Source of the DNA: Palsa-504 sp963819785 | Lineage (GTDB): Bacteria; Actinomycetota; Actinomycetes; Streptosporangiales; Streptosporangiaceae | Reading direction: 5' to 3' | DNA length: 64,000 nt | Assembly (NCBI GenBank): GCA_963819785.1 | Contig: CAWFXW010000026.1 | Location: 62,001 to 126,000, forward strand | Shown here: in pieces, positions 61,278-64,000 of the stretch | Layout of the letters: each line of letters starts with the position of its first letter | Position numbering within the stretch: position 1 is the stretch's first letter | The notes under the pieces: generated by a model | What the model was told of the DNA's origin: nothing | The model's database searches: none | The model's input: only the letters and a program-made list of their open reading frames with translations | Program-made: the position numbers and the translations under genes

Positions 61278-62494
61278 CGCGGCGATCCTCCTAGCGCCAG
61301 GACGGCCTGCTGGTAACCGGTCACCGCGTCCGCGGCGGCGGCCAGGTCGCAGGGCGCGGTCCACAGTAGCCCGCGGGCATGGTTATAGCGTTCGGTCAGG
61401 CCGGGGTCTTCCGCCGCCCCCAGGCGGGCGGCTTTGGCCTGGTAGGCACCGAGCAGCCCGCGCAGCTCGTCACGGCGGTTCAGGGCGTTCACCACGGTCC
61501 GTTCGGTGGCACGGAGGTTCCCGCTGGCGGCGGCGAGCTCGTGTTCTACCTCGTCCAGCTCGGCGGCGAGCCGGGTCCAGCGCCCGGTGGCCAGCAGCGT
61601 GTCGAGGTCGGCCAGCCGGGCGGTCAGTTCGGCAACGCCGGGCGGCGGCGGGGGCAGCGCCTCGGCGGAGATCTTCGCCGAGGCGCGCTGCCAGGCCGCG
61701 TTGGCGTCCTCGTAGGCGGCGCGGGCCGCGGCGGCGGCCGTGGTCACCTCGGTAATGCGCTGCCGCGCGTCGTCTCGCAGCCGGACCAGTTCATCGACCC
61801 GGGTTACCGCGGCCGTGACCCGCTCCTGCAGGCGATCCGCGCCTGAGGTGTCGACGGGAGCCGGGCTACCCTGCCACAGCGAAAGCGGATCAGAGCTGAG
61901 CGTGGCACGCAACCGGGACAGCTTGCTCTCGGCCGCGGCCAGGTTCCCGGTCAGGGCCTCGTCGGCAAGCGGGGCGGCCAGCGGCGTCACCCGGTTCAGC
62001 TCGGCGGCGAGGCTGTCGAGCCTGCCCGTCATCTCGTTGACGACCTGCTCGGCGGCCGAGACCACCTCCGTGATCGGGCCGAAGGCGCGCCGCATCCGGG
62101 TCACCGCCGCGACCACGGTCAGCTCCTCGCGGCCGGAGTCGGCGAGGTCCCGGCCGGCCAGCGGCGCGGGTCCCGCGGCGAGCTGGATGGACGGCCCGGT
62201 GAGCAGGTTGGTGATGGCGGCCAGCTCCCGCGCTCCGAGGTGCCCGCTGACCACGTCGGCGGCCCGGTCGATCACCGCCGAATAGGCCGAGTAGATCTCC
62301 CACAGGTTGGCCAGGCTGGCCGCGCTGGCTTCCCAGCGCCGCTTGGTCTCGCCGCTGAGCGTGGCCCCCTCTAGCAGCCGCTTGCCGAAGCTGCCGTCCA
62401 GCTCGAGCAGGTTGGCCTGGATGGCGTCGCGCTCGGCGACCGCCGCCTGCACGACGGCAGGGGCGCGGTCCTTGGTCAGCGCCAGGATCGTCAT
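61274..62494 (-). CDS. Coiled-coil protein of the PknG operon
   Basis: 406 residues, largely alpha-helical with Ala/Arg/Glu-rich heptad-like stretches (for example LTGNLAAAESKLSRLRATL, AELDEVEHELAAASGNLRAT). A Pro run (EALPPPPPGVAEL) breaks it near residue 287. No signal or membrane segment is seen. It overlaps the GlnX-like gene upstream and the kinase downstream by four bases each, so it is produced with both and probably links the membrane sensor to the kinase (inference). I recognise no named family. Confidence 0.8.
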   Translation of the reverse strand: MTILALTKDRAPAVVQAAVAERDAIQANLLELDGSFGKRLLEGATLSGETKRRWEASAASLANLWEIYSAYSAVIDRAADVVSGHLGARELAAITNLLTGPSIQLAAGPAPLAGRDLADSGREELTVVAAVTRMRRAFGPITEVVSAAEQVVNEMTGRLDSLAAELNRVTPLAAPLADEALTGNLAAAESKLSRLRATLSSDPLSLWQGSPAPVDTSGADRLQERVTAAVTRVDELVRLRDDARQRITEVTTAAAAARAAYEDANAAWQRASAKISAEALPPPPPGVAELTARLADLDTLLATGRWTRLAAELDEVEHELAAASGNLRATERTVVNALNRRDELRGLLGAYQAKAARLGAAEDPGLTERYNHARGLLWTAPCDLAAAADAVTGYQQAVLALGGSPR

Positions 62495-63864
62495 CGGTAC
62501 TCCGCCAGGCGCCGGGTCAGCCCCCAGCTGCAGCCGACCGCCATGATCACGGCCAGCACGATGATGGCGGCTTCCAGGCCGCCGAACACGTTCGAGCCGG
62601 CCGTCGCGTTCGAGGCGAAGACGGCCTGGTCAGCACGGATCGCGGTCTCCAGATCGGACTCGAGCTGGCCGAACAGCGTGCCCGCAGTGCCCGGTCCGGA
62701 GCCGATCTCCAGCTGGGTCTCGGCGCCGTAGTCGGCCGCGGCGTCCAGCTGCTGAGCGCGCTGGTTGACCGCGAACCAGGCGGTCGCGGTGTGCCCGGCG
62801 GCCGCGATCTTCCCCGCGCCATCGGCCGTGCTCTGCGCGCTGGCGCTGCTCAGCTCCGAGCTGAGCCGGGTCTGGGCGGCGTGGAAGTCCTGCTGGAAGT
62901 TGGCGTCACCGGTGCGCGAGATCAGGTTGAGGGTCTGGTCGCCGCGGGCCTGAAGGGCGGTGATGTCCGCCTGGGCCAGTGTCTGGGCGGGCACTGAGCC
63001 GTGCGTTGTGGCCCGCAGCAGATCGGAGCGGCTCCCGGCCAGCGCGACGACCAGCCAGATGAGCGCCGTGACCGTAGCCAGCGACGCGAGGAACAGGCCG
63101 ACGTTGACCGTCCGGTGGGTGCGCCGCGACAGCCAGCGCTGGGTCCGGAACAGCAGGACGAACACAATCAGGCCGGCCACCAGGGTGACGACCGCCAGCG
63201 GAAGTCCGGTAGCCTGCGTGCTGGCCCTCATGAGCTGGGCGTTCTCCTGCGCGTACACGCTGCGGGCGGCGGGCAGCATGGTGAGGTGCATCTCCTCGGA
63301 CGCCACCTGGATGAACGAGCCGCCCGCCGGGTAGCCCAGCGAGTTGTAGATCTGGCTGTCCTCGACGTAGCCGGTGTATACCGGCAGGGCGGCGGACAGC
63401 GTGCTCAGGCTGGCCGCGACGCCGGAGTTGCCGCTCGCGGAGGTAACGACCTTCAGGTCGGCGGCGGCGGCCGCGATGTCGTGCTGGTAGCGCACCCGGT
63501 CCGCGTACGGGCCGGTCCGGCCGTACAGATACGCGGTGGAGACGGTGACGTCGGCATCGGCCAGTGACTGGTAGATCTGCTGCGCGTCCAGGCTGAGGGT
63601 CTCGTCGGCGGCCGCGACGTCGTGCGCCGCCGACGCGTGCTGGGTGACCATAAGCGTGGCCAGCGCACCCCAGGCCAGGCAGACGATGACCAGGCCGACC
63701 CGGACGAGCCACAGCTTGCCCGGAGTGGTCGAGGCCCGCGGGAGCCTGAACCGGCGCCGCGCCCGCGGACCGCCCTGGGCTCCCGAGCCGCGCCGGTGCG
63801 ATACGGTCTGCCCCCGCGGCGGGCTACCGGTAACCGTGGTGCTCATCGCCGACCCGCCATGCAT
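62491..63864 (-). CDS. GlnX-like membrane sensor protein
   Basis: 457 residues. A basic N-terminal tail is followed by a membrane helix (GLVIVCLAWGALATLMVTQH), a ~140-residue outer domain of helices (including LSLDAQQIYQSLADADVTVS), two central helices (LAVVTLVAGLIVFVLLF and VNVGLFLASLATVTALIWLV), a second outer helical domain and a last helix (AAIIVLAVIMAVGCSWGL). This matches GlnX (Rv0412c), which relays binding of Asp/Glu by GlnH to PknG in mycobacteria. It heads the operon; the ATG at 63864 has GGGAG close upstream, and the ATG at 63846 is an alternative. No GlnH gene is visible in the window. Confidence 0.85.
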   Translation of the reverse strand: MHGGSAMSTTVTGSPPRGQTVSHRRGSGAQGGPRARRRFRLPRASTTPGKLWLVRVGLVIVCLAWGALATLMVTQHASAAHDVAAADETLSLDAQQIYQSLADADVTVSTAYLYGRTGPYADRVRYQHDIAAAAADLKVVTSASGNSGVAASLSTLSAALPVYTGYVEDSQIYNSLGYPAGGSFIQVASEEMHLTMLPAARSVYAQENAQLMRASTQATGLPLAVVTLVAGLIVFVLLFRTQRWLSRRTHRTVNVGLFLASLATVTALIWLVVALAGSRSDLLRATTHGSVPAQTLAQADITALQARGDQTLNLISRTGDANFQQDFHAAQTRLSSELSSASAQSTADGAGKIAAAGHTATAWFAVNQRAQQLDAAADYGAETQLEIGSGPGTAGTLFGQLESDLETAIRADQAVFASNATAGSNVFGGLEAAIIVLAVIMAVGCSWGLTRRLAEYR

Positions 63865-63959
63865 GCTCCCGTCATCGGAACCGATGCACCATGACGTTCT
63901 CTATTTTGCCCGCAATTCAGCACTACTTTGGGTGAACGCGAGCAGGCCAGTTGTGGTTC

Positions 63960-64000
63960 ATGGCACGGCGATCTTACTCGCGGCGCAAGGTGATCGCGGT
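63960..64000 (+). CDS. Possible start of a divergent gene (runs off window)
   Basis: ATG at 63960 opens MARRSYSRRKVIA to the window edge. The basic, twin-arginine-like start could lead into a signal sequence, perhaps of the missing GlnH-type binding protein, but 13 codons are too few to judge and no ribosome site is evident. Between 63865 and 63959 there is only AT-rich promoter-like sequence (TTCTCTATTTTGCCC). Confidence 0.3.
   Translation, partial: MARRSYSRRKVIA

Overview
The window is very GC-rich, uses many GTG starts and carries marker genes of a filamentous actinomycete: a DUF397/DUF5753 pair, PknG, an ANTAR response regulator, a class F sortase, and the neighbourhoods pyrG-Nudix-ald and uvrB, coaE, rpsA, polA, ANTAR regulator known from Streptomyces and Streptosporangiales. 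Most genes lie on the minus strand. No insertion sequence, CRISPR array or rRNA is visible. One tRNA gene, tRNA-Leu(CAA), is present. Many genes lack a Shine-Dalgarno and instead carry a TANNNT box ending six or seven bases before the start codon, so leaderless transcription appears common.

Region 1 (1-9.4 kb) is accessory. A SNF2/HepA-type helicase and its partner lie next to a dense set of toxin-antitoxin modules (phd/relE, higBA, vapBC) mixed with gene wrecks: a XRE-DUF5753 gene and a HATPase gene joined by one deletion, and an Uma2 fragment. Within it lies the most unusual item: two paralogous RelA/SpoT-fold (alarmone-synthetase-like) proteins. One (minus strand) is a single chain with a C-terminal partner domain. 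The other (plus strand) is the same architecture cut by one in-frame TAG between the two domains.

Region 2 (9.4-33.6 kb) is metabolic. It holds a D-Ala-D-Ala carboxypeptidase, an SMP-30 lactonase, a four-gene spermidine/putrescine-type ABC transporter, a cytochrome P450, a 26-residue membrane peptide, a RecQ helicase with a phosphoribosyltransferase-like tail, Nudix and HAD enzymes, a glyoxalase plus SigG-type ECF sigma factor pair, a DUF4397/sortase surface cluster, galE, an acyl-CoA synthetase, an alpha/beta hydrolase with an apparent frameshift, Sir2, an NAD(P)-binding protein, a XerC/D-type recombinase and an MFS exporter.

Region 3 (33.7-53.6 kb) is core genome: ald, Nudix, pyrG, an EamA-like transporter, uvrB, two decayed genes (a methyltransferase and a SARP/hydrolase/cyclase fusion), padR, coaE, maoC, rpsA (with a one-base insertion), polA, secreted galM, a frameshifted thioesterase, a putative structured sRNA, the ANTAR regulator and tRNA-Leu. 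Next to the tRNA is a frameshifted LAGLIDADG-like gene.

Region 4 (54.5-63.9 kb) is one tightly packed signalling operon on the minus strand: a GlnX-like membrane sensor, a coiled-coil protein, a PknG-like kinase, a PP2C phosphatase, a VWA protein, an FHA protein and a second PP2C. Its members share zinc-ribbon modules, which suggests a phosphorylation complex coupled to the membrane sensor.

Several single-base frameshifts, including one in the essential gene rpsA, make some indel errors in the sequence likely.
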